This document shows positions 17,193 through 25,705 of a DNA stretch of 64,000 bases, one piece after another; position 1 is the first letter of the stretch, and every line of letters starts with the position of its first letter. The position numbers and the translations under genes were made by a program. A model generated the notes under the pieces. That model was not told the DNA's origin, ran no database searches, and saw only the letters and a list, made by a program, of their open reading frames with translations. Location: NCBI RefSeq assembly GCF_009208555.1, contig NZ_WFLI01000013.1:1-64000 (forward strand), read 5' to 3'. This DNA is from Janthinobacterium violaceinigrum (lineage in GTDB: Bacteria; Pseudomonadota; Gammaproteobacteria; Burkholderiales; Burkholderiaceae_D).

Positions 17193-18773
17193 TCAGGCCG
17201 CCAGGCGCAATGGGCCGTTGGCCGGCCGGGCCAGCTTGAAGATGCCCACTTCCTGTTCCAGCTGCGCCGCCTGCTGCTGCAACTCGTGGGCGGCGGCGGC
17301 CGCCTGTTCCACCAGGGCCGCGTTTTGCTGGGTCACCCGGTCCATGTCGACGATGGCGCGGTTGACTTGCTCGATGCCGGCGCCCTGCTCCTGCGTGGCG
17401 TGGCTGATCTCGGCCATGATGCCCGTTACCCGGCCGATGCCGGCCACCACGTCATGCATGGTGGCGCCTGCCTGCTCGACGAGCAGGGTGCCCGTGCCCA
17501 CCTTGCTGACGGAGTCGTCGATCAAGGCCTTGATTTCGCGCGCGGCAGCGCTCGAACGCTGGGCCAGGCTGCGCACCTCGGTGGCGACGACGGCGAAGCC
17601 GCGCCCCTGCTCGCCGGCGCGCGCCGCTTCCACGGCCGCATTCAGGGCCAGGATGTTGGTTTGGAAGGCGATGCTGTCGATCACGCCGATGATGTCGACG
17701 ATCTTGTTTGACGACGCATTGATCAGCCCCATGGTATGCACCACTTCGGCCACGGCCTTGCCGCCCTGCTCCGACACGGTCGACGCTTCGCGCGCCAGGC
17801 GGTTTGCCTGCTGGGCGTTGTCCGCATTCTGGCGCACGGCGGAAATCAGTTCTTCCATCGACGACGCCACTTCTTCCAGCGAGCCGGCCTGCTGTTCCGT
17901 GCGCTGCGACAGGTCGCGGTTGCCCGTGGCGATCTCGGTCGATGCCGTGGCGATGCTTTCCGTGCCGTGGCGCACCTTGCCGACGATGGCGGCCAGGTTG
18001 TCGCGCATGGTCTTGATCGCAAACAATAAGCTGCTGTCATCGCCGTGGCGCGTGTGCACGTCGATGGCCAGCTCGCCGAGCGCGATGCGCCCGGCAATCG
18101 AAGCCGCATAGGCGGGTTCGCCGCCCAGCTGGCGCAGCAAGCCCCGCGTGATGACGGTGGCGACGGCAATGCAGATGAGCACGCTGAGCGCGGCCAGCAC
18201 GCCGATCCAGCGCAGGGACTGGCCGTAGATGGCGCGGGCATCGATGGCGGCCTGTTCCGATTCGCGCTGCACGTTTTTCAGGACGGTATCGATGTCAGCG
18301 ACGATCTGGCGCCGCAGGGGGCTGCATTCCTCGACGAGGAAGGTGCCGTACTGCTCCATCTGCCCCGTGGCGCGGAACTGGCGCGGACGCAGCAGTTCCT
18401 GCGCCATGGTTTTCAGGCCCGTGCTGACTTTTTCGAACTGGGGGTCGCCGGCGAACTGCGGCGCCAGCTTGGCCAGCGCTTCCAGGTACAGCGCCTTCTG
18501 GCTGTCGAGGATGGCCAGCTCTTTCTCGGCGGCGGCCTGGTCATGGAAGATATAGGCGTTGCGGGCGGCCAGGCCTGTCTGGTCGAGCGCTTCGCGCGCC
18601 ACATACAGGGGGTCAAGTTTTTCCAGCTGTACTTTGTCTTGCGCGTCCATGGCGCCGGAGATGGCGCCGATGCGCAGCAGCGCGAAGGCAGCCAGCACCA
18701 GCATGAATAAAACCAGCAGCCCGAAGCCTGCGCTCAGGCGCGCGCCTATCGTCAAACGATTGAATGACATCAT
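17193..18773 (-). CDS. Methyl-accepting chemotaxis protein (4HB-MCP type)
   Basis: The 526-residue chemoreceptor has an N-terminal membrane helix (residues about 10-30), a periplasmic four-helix-bundle sensor domain to about residue 190, a second helix ([20 protein letters not shown]), HAMP and a cytoplasmic coiled coil. The hairpin tip is clearly present ([20 protein letters not shown], then [15 protein letters not shown]). There is no C-terminal NWETF-type pentapeptide, so CheR docking must come from other receptors. It is monocistronic. A TATAAT box lies about 207 nt upstream, implying a long leader. Confidence 0.95.
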   Translation of the reverse strand: MMSFNRLTIGARLSAGFGLLVLFMLVLAAFALLRIGAISGAMDAQDKVQLEKLDPLYVAREALDQTGLAARNAYIFHDQAAAEKELAILDSQKALYLEALAKLAPQFAGDPQFEKVSTGLKTMAQELLRPRQFRATGQMEQYGTFLVEECSPLRRQIVADIDTVLKNVQRESEQAAIDARAIYGQSLRWIGVLAALSVLICIAVATVITRGLLRQLGGEPAYAASIAGRIALGELAIDVHTRHGDDSSLLFAIKTMRDNLAAIVGKVRHGTESIATASTEIATGNRDLSQRTEQQAGSLEEVASSMEELISAVRQNADNAQQANRLAREASTVSEQGGKAVAEVVHTMGLINASSNKIVDIIGVIDSIAFQTNILALNAAVEAARAGEQGRGFAVVATEVRSLAQRSSAAAREIKALIDDSVSKVGTGTLLVEQAGATMHDVVAGIGRVTGIMAEISHATQEQGAGIEQVNRAIVDMDRVTQQNAALVEQAAAAAHELQQQAAQLEQEVGIFKLARPANGPLRLAA

Positions 18774-18979
18774 TGTTGTTATTGCCCTGTAATAAAGTTG
18801 ATTGTTGCCGGTTCGGTCAGCACTTCAGTACTGCCAACCGGCGATCTGCTCGCCGTCGTGTTGCCTTTCCTGCGTGGCGCAGGATGGTTCTCTAACTGGC
18901 GTTTTTTGGGCAGTCAGCTTCTAAATTCGGGCAATGCAGGCGCGCGGGACATGCCCTGCGCCATACAACAGCACACTGA

Positions 18980-18985
18980 ATTATA
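18980..18985 (-). promoter_or_regulatory. Candidate -10 box upstream of the chemoreceptor gene
   Basis: A perfect TATAAT occurs on the minus strand in the 280-bp gap before the chemoreceptor gene. A clear -35 partner is not obvious. If used, the leader would be about 200 nt; I see no known riboswitch fold in it. Confidence 0.4.
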
Positions 18986-19053
18986 AGCGAACAGCGTTAC
19001 GGATGATTCCACGCGCTCACTTTTAATGCCTTGATGCATATCAAAAAAGACAA

Positions 19054-19488
19054 TCAACTGTTCCTGGGAGCATCGATGACGGCCATGGTGATGCGCGAAA
19101 TGCAGCACAGTTTGCCATCTGCATCGACGATGCGGATTTCCCAGACCTGGCTGGTGCGGCCCCGGTGTATCGGCGTGGCGCGCCCCGTCACGTGGCCGCC
19201 CCGCACGCCGCGCACGTGGTTGGCGTTGATTTCCTGCCCCACGCTCACGTGGCGGCTGGAATCGAGGCAGGCATTCGCGGCCATGCTGCCCAGGGTTTCG
19301 GCCAGCAAGACGGACGCGCCGCCGTGCAGCAGCTTGAACGGCTGCATGGTGCGGTGGTCGACGGGCATGGTCGCTTCGATCCAGTCGGGGCCGAACGCCG
19401 TGAATGCGATGCCCAGGTGGCGCATGGCCGTGCCCTCGCCGGCGGCGTTGAGCGTGTCCAGGTCGAGCGGTGCGTGCCAGATTTCCAT
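19054..19488 (-). CDS. Hotdog-fold acyl-CoA thioesterase (PaaI/MenI-like)
   Basis: The 144-residue protein has the pattern of the hotdog thioesterase family containing MenI/YdiI, EntH and PaaI: MPVDHRTMQPFKLLHGGASV with the key HGGAS turn, LAETLGSMAA carrying the catalytic Glu on the central helix, and INANHVRGV plus GRATPIHRGRTSQVWEI. It should hydrolyse an acyl- or aroyl-CoA, but the substrate is not readable from sequence and no menaquinone genes are nearby. It stands alone between the chemoreceptor and the divergent lpxO-like gene. Confidence 0.88.
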   Translation of the reverse strand: MEIWHAPLDLDTLNAAGEGTAMRHLGIAFTAFGPDWIEATMPVDHRTMQPFKLLHGGASVLLAETLGSMAANACLDSSRHVSVGQEINANHVRGVRGGHVTGRATPIHRGRTSQVWEIRIVDADGKLCCISRITMAVIDAPRNS

Positions 19489-19597
19489 TATTACCTCGGA
19501 TCAGTGTGAAGAAAAAGCTATTGTAGGGCAGCCCGTCCGCGCGCGCGGCTTCATCTTTCCTTCACCGTGGCACGGGGTGGCGATGGCATTAACTGGT

Positions 19598-19603
19598 TAT
19601 AAT
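19598..19603 (+). promoter_or_regulatory. Candidate -10 box for the lpxO-like gene
   Basis: TATAAT ends 29 nt before the ATG at 19633, with the extended sequence GGTTATAATTG. This gives a leader of about 23 nt. A -35 consensus is weak. Confidence 0.5.
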
Positions 19604-19632
19604 TGCCCCATTCTTAAAAAACGAGGTTGTGT

Positions 19633-20532
19633 ATGAAGTGGGCCTTGCTGGGCATTTTTGTGTTTTCTGTTTTACATATTCATTTTCGTGGCAAGGTGCG
19701 CCTGCCGTTCCGCCGCCAGATCTTCGATCACTCCTCGTTCATGGCGCCGCTGAACCTGTTCATGCACACTTTTTCCAAGGTGCCGGCCACGCCGTATCTT
19801 TCCGTCGATCAATTTCCGGAACTGGCGCCGCTGCAGCAGAACTGGCAAATCATCCGCGATGAAGCGCTGCGCATGCAGGAAATGAAAAAGATCAAGGCAG
19901 CCGAAAAGAACAATGACGTGGGCTTCAATTCCTTCTTCAAATATGGCTGGAAGCGTTTCTACCTGAAATGGTATGACGCGAACCACCCGTCGGCACAGCA
20001 GATGTGCCCGCAAACCTATGCGCTGCTGCAATCGATTCCCTCGATCAAGGCCGCCATGTTCGCGGAGCTGCCGCAAGGCGGCAAGCTCAACCCGCACCGC
20101 GACCCGTTCGCCGGCTCCCTGCGCTATCACCTGGGCTTGCAGACGCCCAACGACGACCGCTGCTTCATCGACGTCGACGGCGAGCGCCACAGCTGGCGCG
20201 ACGGCCAGGCCGTGATGTTCGATGAAACGTATATCCACTGGGCCCGCAACGACGCCGACAGCGACCGCATCATCCTGTTCTGCGACATCGAACGCCCGAT
20301 GCGCTACCGCTGGGCGCAAGCGCTGAACCGCTGGCTGGGCCGCAACCTGATGACGGCCGCCGCCTCGCCCAACGAACTGGGCGACCAAGTGGGCGGCGTC
20401 AGCAAGCTGTTCCAAATTTCCTGGACCATGGGCCAGTACCGCCGCCGCTTCAAGGCGTGGAACAAGACGGCTTACCAGGTCACCCGCGTGGCCCTGGTCG
20501 TGGGCGTGGTCGCGCTGATCTACTTTATCTAG
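19633..20532 (+). CDS. lpxO: Aspartyl/asparaginyl beta-hydroxylase family dioxygenase, LpxO-like lipid A hydroxylase
   Basis: The 299-residue protein has an N-terminal membrane helix, an Asp/Asn beta-hydroxylase-type Fe(II)/2-oxoglutarate domain and a C-terminal membrane helix, the layout of LpxO. The metal-binding region reads KLNPHRDPFAGSLRYHLGL, with the distal histidine in FDETYIHWARN and the 2-oxoglutarate arginine in RIILFCDIERPMR. LpxO 2-hydroxylates the secondary acyl chain of lipid A at the inner membrane. The ATG at 19633 follows GAGG; a TTG two codons earlier is possible. A strong terminator follows. The symbol rests on family similarity, not on proof of substrate. Confidence 0.82.
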   Translation: MKWALLGIFVFSVLHIHFRGKVRLPFRRQIFDHSSFMAPLNLFMHTFSKVPATPYLSVDQFPELAPLQQNWQIIRDEALRMQEMKKIKAAEKNNDVGFNSFFKYGWKRFYLKWYDANHPSAQQMCPQTYALLQSIPSIKAAMFAELPQGGKLNPHRDPFAGSLRYHLGLQTPNDDRCFIDVDGERHSWRDGQAVMFDETYIHWARNDADSDRIILFCDIERPMRYRWAQALNRWLGRNLMTAAASPNELGDQVGGVSKLFQISWTMGQYRRRFKAWNKTAYQVTRVALVVGVVALIYFI

Positions 20533-20551
20533 GCGGCGCTCCGCCCCCATC

Positions 20552-20580
20552 AAAAAAACCGCCTTCGGGCGGTTTTTTTA
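20552..20580 (+). terminator. Intrinsic terminator after the lpxO-like gene
   Basis: A-rich sequence, then ACCGCC TTCG GGCGGT stem with the stable TTCG loop, followed by seven T. It is symmetrical enough to act in both directions, but only the plus-strand gene needs it. Confidence 0.92.
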
Positions 20581-20613
20581 TAATGCGATGCACCGACCAG
20601 GAGAATTTGCAGA

Positions 20614-21000
20614 ATGACCGAACGTGACCGCCAATACGATATCCAGATTGCCGATGACCGATGGATCGAATTCATCGACCTCGCGGGACGCTACGACCAG
20701 GCGATCGACCTCGATGTACTGCTGGGGGAACTGTGGCCGCTGATTTACCGGCTGGAAACGCATTGCGTGGCCGGTTGTTGCGGCATCGATGCCTACGACT
20801 TCACGCGCGAAGCCGTGGACGCGGCGCTGGCCGAACTGGATCGCGCGCAAATGCGTGACGCCTGCGCCGCGGCCAGGCAGGCCGTGATGGCGGCCGACGG
20901 CGATGTATTGATGAGTGCCGCGATGAACCACTATGCGGATAAACGCGTGATCCTGCAATTGCTCGATCACCTGGACGCTTGCATTGCCGAGCGCGCTTGA
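20614..21000 (+). CDS. DUF6331 family protein
   Basis: The 128-residue cytosolic protein carries the block LETHCVAGCCGIDAYDFT, which I associate with the DUF6331 family; its biochemical role is unknown. The paired cysteines could bind a metal or sense redox, which is inference. The start has a clear AGGAGAA site 8 nt upstream, and a TATAAT overlaps the end of the preceding terminator (20579-20584). A ferredoxin gene follows 61 nt downstream on the same strand and may be cotranscribed. Confidence 0.75.
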   Translation: MTERDRQYDIQIADDRWIEFIDLAGRYDQAIDLDVLLGELWPLIYRLETHCVAGCCGIDAYDFTREAVDAALAELDRAQMRDACAAARQAVMAADGDVLMSAAMNHYADKRVILQLLDHLDACIAERA

Positions 21001-21061
21001 CCTTGCCAAGGCGGGAAGGTCCAAGGTAGCGGCATTGAACGATAACCGAGGAGAATCGACC

Positions 21062-21394
21062 ATGCCCAGGATCACCGTCCTGCCCCACCCCGAACTGGCC
21101 CCCGATGGCGCCGTGTTCGACGCGCCCGAGAACATGAGCATCTGCGATGCCTTGCTGCGCCATCGGATCGACATCGAGCACGCCTGCGGCCAGGTGGGCG
21201 CCTGTTCCACCTGCCACGTGGTCGTGGTGCAGGGTTTCGACTCGCTCAACGAACTGGGCGACAATGAGGAAGACATGCTCGACCAGGCCTGGGGCTTGCA
21301 GCCCCACTCGCGCCTGTCGTGCCAGGCCCGCGTGAGCCACGAAGACCTGACGGTGGAACTGCCCAGGTACACGCTGAACCACGCCAAGGAGTAA
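21062..21394 (+). CDS. fdx: ISC-type 2Fe-2S ferredoxin
   Basis: The 110-residue protein is an adrenodoxin-like ferredoxin of the ISC type. The cluster ligands are visible as CGQVGACSTC followed by the distal LSCQAR. The N-terminal PRITVLPHPELAPDG and the acidic LNELGDNEEDMLD segment are characteristic. It supplies electrons for Fe-S cluster assembly. The ATG at 21062 has GAGGAGAATC just upstream; an in-frame extension into the upstream gene is disregarded. In many proteobacteria fdx sits after hscBA; here no isc or hsc gene is next to it. Confidence 0.93.
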   Translation: MPRITVLPHPELAPDGAVFDAPENMSICDALLRHRIDIEHACGQVGACSTCHVVVVQGFDSLNELGDNEEDMLDQAWGLQPHSRLSCQARVSHEDLTVELPRYTLNHAKE

Positions 21395-21427
21395 TCCCCG
21401 GCGCGGCTGCGCCACCTTCCTACCTGC

Positions 21428-23464
21428 TTACCACATGATTACGCGCTGCTCGGGCGGCAGATACATCGGGTCGCCCGGCTTGATGCCGAACGCTTCGTAG
21501 AAGCCGGGCTGGTTCATCACCGTACCCTTGGCGCGGAATTCGCCGGGCGAATGGGGATCGCTCTTGATCTGCGCGATCGCCGCTTCCGGACGCAGTTTCG
21601 CGCGCCACTTCTGCGCAAAGCCGATGTACAGGCGCTGTTCGCCCGTCAAGCCGTCGAGCACGGGCGACGGCTTGCCGCCCAGCGAACGCTGATACGCCTT
21701 GTAGGTGATCGACAGGCCGGAATTGTCGCCGATGTTTTCGCCCAGAGTCAGCTCGCCATTGATGTGGTAGCCCGGCACGGGGCTGTAGGCGCCGTATTGC
21801 TTGACGAGGCCGGCGGCCAGCGCCTTGAAGGCTGCGCGGTCTTGCGCCGTCCACCAGTTGCGCAGACGGCCCTTGGCATCGTACTGGCTGCCCGAATCGT
21901 CGAAAGCATGGCTGATTTCATGGCCGAAGGTGATGCCCAGCAAGCCGTAGTTGACGGCGTCTTCCGCTTTCACGTTGAAGAATGGGGGCTGCAGGATGGC
22001 GGCCGGGATCGTGATCGCATTGAGGGCCGGGCTGTAGCTGGCGTTGACGGTTTGCGGCGTCATCGACCATTCGTCGCGGTCCACGGGCTTGCCCAGTTTT
22101 TCCAGATTTTGCTGGCGGCCCCAGACACGCGCGGCCCGCACGTTGGCGACCAGGTCGTTCGGCTGCGTCCGCATGGCGCTGTAGTCGCGCCATTTATCCG
22201 GGTAGGCGATCTTCGGCTTCAAGGCTGCCAGCTTGAGCTGGGCTTCCTTCTTGGTTTCCGGGCCCATCCAGTCGAGCTGCTCGATGCCATCCTTGAACGA
22301 CGCGACGAAATTGTCGAACATGGCCATCACGCGCGGCTTGGTTTCCGGCGGCAGGTACATTTCCACGTAGCGCTTGCCCACGGCGTCGCTGATGGCCGCA
22401 TCCGTGAAGCGCAGCGCCAGCTGCCACTGCGGTTCGCTTTGCGGCACGCCGCGCAGCACCGTGCCTTCAAAGGCAAAGCGCTCCTTGACGGTGGCGCTGT
22501 CCAGGTAGGACGCATAGCTTTCGATGATGCGCCAGTTCAGATAGCTCTTCCACGATTCCAGCGGCACGGCCGTCACGGTCTCGGAAAAACCCTGGATGAA
22601 GCTGGGCTGGCGCACCACGGCCATCGAGGCTTTCGGCGCCAGGCCGGCAGCCGTAAAGTAGGCGTTCCAGTCGAAGGCCGGCGCCAGCGCGCCGAACTTG
22701 TCGAAGTCGACGCGGTTGTACGATTTGACGGGATCGCGCATCTGCACGCGCGTCCACTGCGCTGCCGCCAGGCGGGTCTCGATGTCGAGGATCTGCGCCG
22801 CATGTCCGGCGGCGGCCTTGTCGCCGCTCATGGCCAGCATGGTCTCGATATGCTTGAGGTATTTCTCGCGCACGGACTTGAGCTTGGCGTCGTCATCCTT
22901 CAGGTAATAGTCGCGGTCCGGCAAGCCCAGGCCGGACTGGCTCACGTTGACCGTGTAGCGCTCGGGGTCCTGCGCATCGGGGGCCACGCCGGCGGAAAAC
23001 GGCGTCTGGATGCCGTTGCGCTGCAAATAGGCAAACAGGGCCGGCAATTCCTTCTTGTCGCGGATGGCGGCGACGCGGGCCAGTTCGGCGCGCAGGGGCT
23101 TGAATCCGGCCGCATCGCGCGCCTTTTCGTTCATGAAGCTCGTGTACAGGTCGGCGATCTTGTGCGCCTCGCTGCCGGGCTTGCCGGGATGCTTCAAGGT
23201 GGCATCGATCAGGCCGCGCAGCTGGCCCTGCGCGATTTCGCGCAATTCGATATACGTGCCCCAGACGGATTTGTCGGCCGGGATTTCCGTATTGCGGGTC
23301 CACACGCCATTGACGTAGCCGTAGAAATCATCCTTGGGGCTGACGGCCGGGTCCAGGGTTTTCAGGTCGATGCCGGAGACCGGCGCGGCTTGCTGGGCAT
23401 GCAGCAAGGGCGAGGACAAGGCGAACAAGGCGCAGCAGGCGGCGCTGATGAGTGAGCGTTTCAC
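21428..23464 (-). CDS. M13-family zinc metallopeptidase (PepO/neprilysin-like), secreted
   Basis: The 678-residue protein is a periplasmic M13 endopeptidase. It begins with a signal peptide (LISAACCALFALSSPLLHA). The zinc site is HEISH at about residues 515-519, with the third ligand in GENIGDNSG at about 575-583. NASYSPALNAITIPAAILQP is the substrate-binding NAxY region. The family ends in a conserved Trp, seen here as VIMW. It cleaves short peptides; its in vivo substrate is unknown. The gene is monocistronic and convergent with fdx, 33 nt away. Confidence 0.95.
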   Translation of the reverse strand: MKRSLISAACCALFALSSPLLHAQQAAPVSGIDLKTLDPAVSPKDDFYGYVNGVWTRNTEIPADKSVWGTYIELREIAQGQLRGLIDATLKHPGKPGSEAHKIADLYTSFMNEKARDAAGFKPLRAELARVAAIRDKKELPALFAYLQRNGIQTPFSAGVAPDAQDPERYTVNVSQSGLGLPDRDYYLKDDDAKLKSVREKYLKHIETMLAMSGDKAAAGHAAQILDIETRLAAAQWTRVQMRDPVKSYNRVDFDKFGALAPAFDWNAYFTAAGLAPKASMAVVRQPSFIQGFSETVTAVPLESWKSYLNWRIIESYASYLDSATVKERFAFEGTVLRGVPQSEPQWQLALRFTDAAISDAVGKRYVEMYLPPETKPRVMAMFDNFVASFKDGIEQLDWMGPETKKEAQLKLAALKPKIAYPDKWRDYSAMRTQPNDLVANVRAARVWGRQQNLEKLGKPVDRDEWSMTPQTVNASYSPALNAITIPAAILQPPFFNVKAEDAVNYGLLGITFGHEISHAFDDSGSQYDAKGRLRNWWTAQDRAAFKALAAGLVKQYGAYSPVPGYHINGELTLGENIGDNSGLSITYKAYQRSLGGKPSPVLDGLTGEQRLYIGFAQKWRAKLRPEAAIAQIKSDPHSPGEFRAKGTVMNQPGFYEAFGIKPGDPMYLPPEQRVIMW

Positions 23465-23635
23465 GAAGATTCCTTTAATTGTTTTGACTTCATGTTGGAG
23501 AACATGCTGTATCCAGGCATGGAGGCAGGATTATAGTCGGCCTGCCTGCCGCGCAACAATGACGGTTGAACAAGTCCAGTAATCCGATGGCTACCAAAGC
23601 AAGCGTCAAACCGCGCCCATGATCGGCAAATGTTA

Positions 23636-23663
23636 CCATGTAGCAATAGCCATGTAACAATAG
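23636..23663. repeat. Tandem 14-bp direct repeat upstream of a small gene
   Basis: CCATGTAGCAATAG (23636-23649) is immediately followed by CCATGTAACAATAG (23650-23663), differing at one base. It lies 23 nt before the start of the small gene at 23687 and could be a duplicated operator or a chance slip duplication. Confidence 0.6.
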
Positions 23664-23686
23664 ATATCCCAGACTGGAGCCGCTTG

Positions 23687-23923
23687 ATGCAGGAATTCCG
23701 ATTCAATGTTTTCGGCACGCTGATTGCCGTCCGGGGGACGCCGGGAGCGTGGCGCGCCTTCTATCTCGGCGCGGAAGGCAAGCGCCGGCCCGCCGATTTC
23801 ATCATTCCGGACGATATTCAAGCAGATGCGCTGTGCGAATACCTGGCCGACCTGTTCCATGAAGAGGCGACGCCGCGCAATCACACGGCAACGCGCATCG
23901 ATGCGCCCGCGTGCGGGGCCTGA
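23687..23923 (+). CDS. Small conserved hypothetical protein, 78 aa (DUF7661-like)
   Basis: The 78-residue product has the pattern FRFNVFGTLIAVRG, then WRAFYLGAEGKRRPADFIIP and a helical end, resembling a small conserved protein family (DUF7661, from memory). The ATG at 23687 is chosen because the conserved strand begins at MQEFRF; an in-frame ATG at 23630 would cover the direct repeats. There is no good ribosome binding site. No signal peptide or membrane segment is present, and function is unknown. Confidence 0.6.
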   Translation: MQEFRFNVFGTLIAVRGTPGAWRAFYLGAEGKRRPADFIIPDDIQADALCEYLADLFHEEATPRNHTATRIDAPACGA

Positions 23924-23927
23924 GTTA

Positions 23928-23966
23928 GTTCACCGGCTTACTTCACCGGCCTACTTCACCGGCTCG
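23928..23966. repeat. Triple 13-bp repeat at the end of the DUF1439 lipoprotein gene
   Basis: Three units with the core TTCACCGGC follow each other at 23928-23940, 23941-23953 and 23954-23966. The rightmost unit encodes the last residues of the lipoprotein; the stop codon lies in the middle unit. This looks like slipped-strand duplication of the gene's 3' end. Confidence 0.7.
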
Positions 23967-24520
23967 AACGTCACCGTCAAGCCATTGCCCGTGGTCCGTA
24001 TCTGCGTGGGCACGAATTGCACGCCCGCATAGCGCAGTTCGTCCGGTTTGAACGTGTAGATGGGCGTTTCATGCATGAGCTGGTCGGCCACCAGGCTGGC
24101 CACCTTGGCGAACTGGCGCTGCTGCGCTTCATCCATGCCATCGATGGCGACCTTGTCCACGCTCGCTTCGCTCAGGTAGACGGCGTTGCGCTGGGCGTCG
24201 AGCACGAGGCGGCCCGACATGGCCAGGCTGCCGCGCCAGCTTTGGCGTATGAACGGCGGCAAGACGCTGGCATCGACGCTGAGGGCCACTCGTTCGCGCT
24301 CGGGCTGCAAGGACAGCTGCGGGTGGGTCAGCTTGACATCCAGCACAGACAGCACGCGCTTGTCGATAGGAAAGCGGCGCTCCAGGCCTTGCTGCATCTT
24401 GCTCAGCGACACATTCACGTCGCGCGGGCCGATCAGGGTGGAGCACGAGGCCAGCACAGTGCAGGCCAGGGCGGCGATGGCGGCGGTTTTCAGCAAGGGA
24501 CGCAGGGCAGTGGCATTCAT
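23951..24520 (-). CDS. DUF1439 lipoprotein
   Basis: The 189-residue protein has a lipoprotein signal ending in the lipobox VLASC with the acylated Cys at residue 26. The mature domain fits DUF1439: VSLSKMQQGLERRFPIDKRV, a strand-rich middle and the ending FVPTQIRTTGNGLTVTFEP. E. coli YceB is the best known member; its function is not established. It should sit on the periplasmic face of a membrane. The gene stands alone; the preceding transcription unit on this strand ends at the terminator near 24590. Confidence 0.85.
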   Translation of the reverse strand: MNATALRPLLKTAAIAALACTVLASCSTLIGPRDVNVSLSKMQQGLERRFPIDKRVLSVLDVKLTHPQLSLQPERERVALSVDASVLPPFIRQSWRGSLAMSGRLVLDAQRNAVYLSEASVDKVAIDGMDEAQQRQFAKVASLVADQLMHETPIYTFKPDELRYAGVQFVPTQIRTTGNGLTVTFEPVK

Positions 24521-24576
24521 GGATAGTCTCGGTGGAAAGATGGCGCCATCTTACACATGCGCCCGCTTTCACGCAA

Positions 24577-24610
24577 AAACCGGCGCCCGCCTTGCAGCGG
24601 ACGCCGGTTT
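24577..24610 (-). terminator. Intrinsic terminator after the small-peptide gene
   Basis: Stem arms AAACCGGCG (24577-24585) and CGCCGGTTT (24602-24610) flank a GC-rich loop, and the minus-strand transcript ends in a U5 run. It closes the minus-strand unit containing the 24-residue peptide. Confidence 0.75.
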
Positions 24611-24624
24611 GCAGGTTTGCCTCG

Positions 24625-24699
24625 TTAGCGTACGAACAGGGCGATCAGTATGACGATGGGCAATGGAATGCCCAGCAACAGCAAGAGGATGGAACGCAT
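24625..24699 (-). CDS. 24-residue hydrophobic single-helix peptide
   Basis: This frame encodes 24 residues, starting MRSILLLLLG and ending LIALFVR, with two prolines in the middle: one membrane helix with a positive residue at each end. It is supported by a strong ribosome binding site (CCAGGAGACTGC just before the ATG), a stop codon, and a terminator 15 nt beyond the stop. Short proteins of this pattern are common but often unannotated in proteobacteria; their role is unknown. It lies 27 nt downstream of the membrane protein gene and is probably cotranscribed with it. Confidence 0.65.
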   Translation of the reverse strand: MRSILLLLLGIPLPIVILIALFVR

Positions 24700-24726
24700 G
24701 GCAGTCTCCTGGATAGAATCGGTAAA

Positions 24727-25671
24727 TTAAATGGTCACATGGCGCAGCACGCGCTCGTGGTCGCGCTGGCGGCCGCCAAAGGTGGCGGCCAGGCTGGCCA
24801 CGAAAGCGCCCAGCAGCAAGGCGACGAACATCCACAGGGCCGTATGGGCGCCGGCCTTGCGGGCCGTATCGGCAGCTTGCTGTGCCTGTGCCTTGGCATC
24901 GGCAGCGGCCTTGACGGCGCGGCCGTAGACGGCGTCGACGCGCGCTTCCGCTTCCGCCTGCGTCAAGCCCGTGCGGCTGGCCACGACCTGGCCCAGATAG
25001 GCGCGGTCATCGGCGGCCAGGCTGCCCGTGGACAGGCCGGTGGCGAAAATCTTGCCGATTTCAGCACGCTGGTCGGCGGCCGTCACGCCGGGATTCGCTA
25101 CCGCTGGCGCAGCAGTCGCGGCTGGTGCCGGGGCCGCGCGCAGCAGCATGTCGGAAAAATAGTCGAGCGGGTTGGCACTGCTGCCCTCGCCCGCCTTGGC
25201 GCCGGAGGCACCGGCACCAGCTGCCGCTGCGCCCGCCCCTACGGCCGGGCCCACTGCCGCCGCCACGCCGCTGCTCGCATCGATGGCGCCGCTGAGCACG
25301 GCGCGCGTGCCGCCGGCCAGCACGGCCACGGTGATCAGGGTGGCCACGGCCCAGGCCAGCAAGCCGTGCGCCGTATCGCGGAAGTGCACTTCATCCGTGT
25401 GGATGGAACTCCACTTCACGCGCAGACGGCCCGCCATGTAGCCGCCGATGCCGGAAGCGGCCAGCTGCATGAAGGCCAGCCAGGCGATGGTCGACACGCC
25501 GATGGCCGTGGCGTTGAACGACCACGGCGACACGGACGACAGGCCCAGGCCCACGCCGAGTATCAGCAGGATGAAGGACAAGGCGGCCGCCGCGGCAGCG
25601 CCCGCCAACACGGCGCCCCAGGACACGCCCGGGTTGTTCAAGTCCGAGACGGACAGTTGTGTAGCTTGCAT
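24727..25671 (-). CDS. Conserved membrane protein of unknown function, 314 aa
   Basis: The protein has an N-terminal hydrophobic domain with about three helices (VSWGAVLAGAAAAAALSFIL, then GVSTIAWLAFMQLAASGIGG and LLAWAVATLITVAVLAGGTR). A Gly/Ala/Ser-rich middle is followed by a soluble helical segment around residues 200-270 and a final helix (ALWMFVALLLGAFVASLAAT). The motif GRLRVKWSSIHTDEVHFRDT between helices looks conserved. I do not recognise a biochemical function. It sits between the 24-residue peptide and the hemerythrin gene, all on the minus strand, suggesting a small envelope or stress-related cluster. Confidence 0.75.
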   Translation of the reverse strand: MQATQLSVSDLNNPGVSWGAVLAGAAAAAALSFILLILGVGLGLSSVSPWSFNATAIGVSTIAWLAFMQLAASGIGGYMAGRLRVKWSSIHTDEVHFRDTAHGLLAWAVATLITVAVLAGGTRAVLSGAIDASSGVAAAVGPAVGAGAAAAGAGASGAKAGEGSSANPLDYFSDMLLRAAPAPAATAAPAVANPGVTAADQRAEIGKIFATGLSTGSLAADDRAYLGQVVASRTGLTQAEAEARVDAVYGRAVKAAADAKAQAQQAADTARKAGAHTALWMFVALLLGAFVASLAATFGGRQRDHERVLRHVTI

Positions 25672-25705
25672 GGAAATCTCCCTTGGTTGGTAATGGTTAT
25701 GGCGT

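Noticed and set aside
18774..19053. Possible c-di-GMP or other riboswitch in the long chemoreceptor leader
   Set aside because: None of the conserved GEMM core elements is visible on the minus strand; only ordinary small stems.
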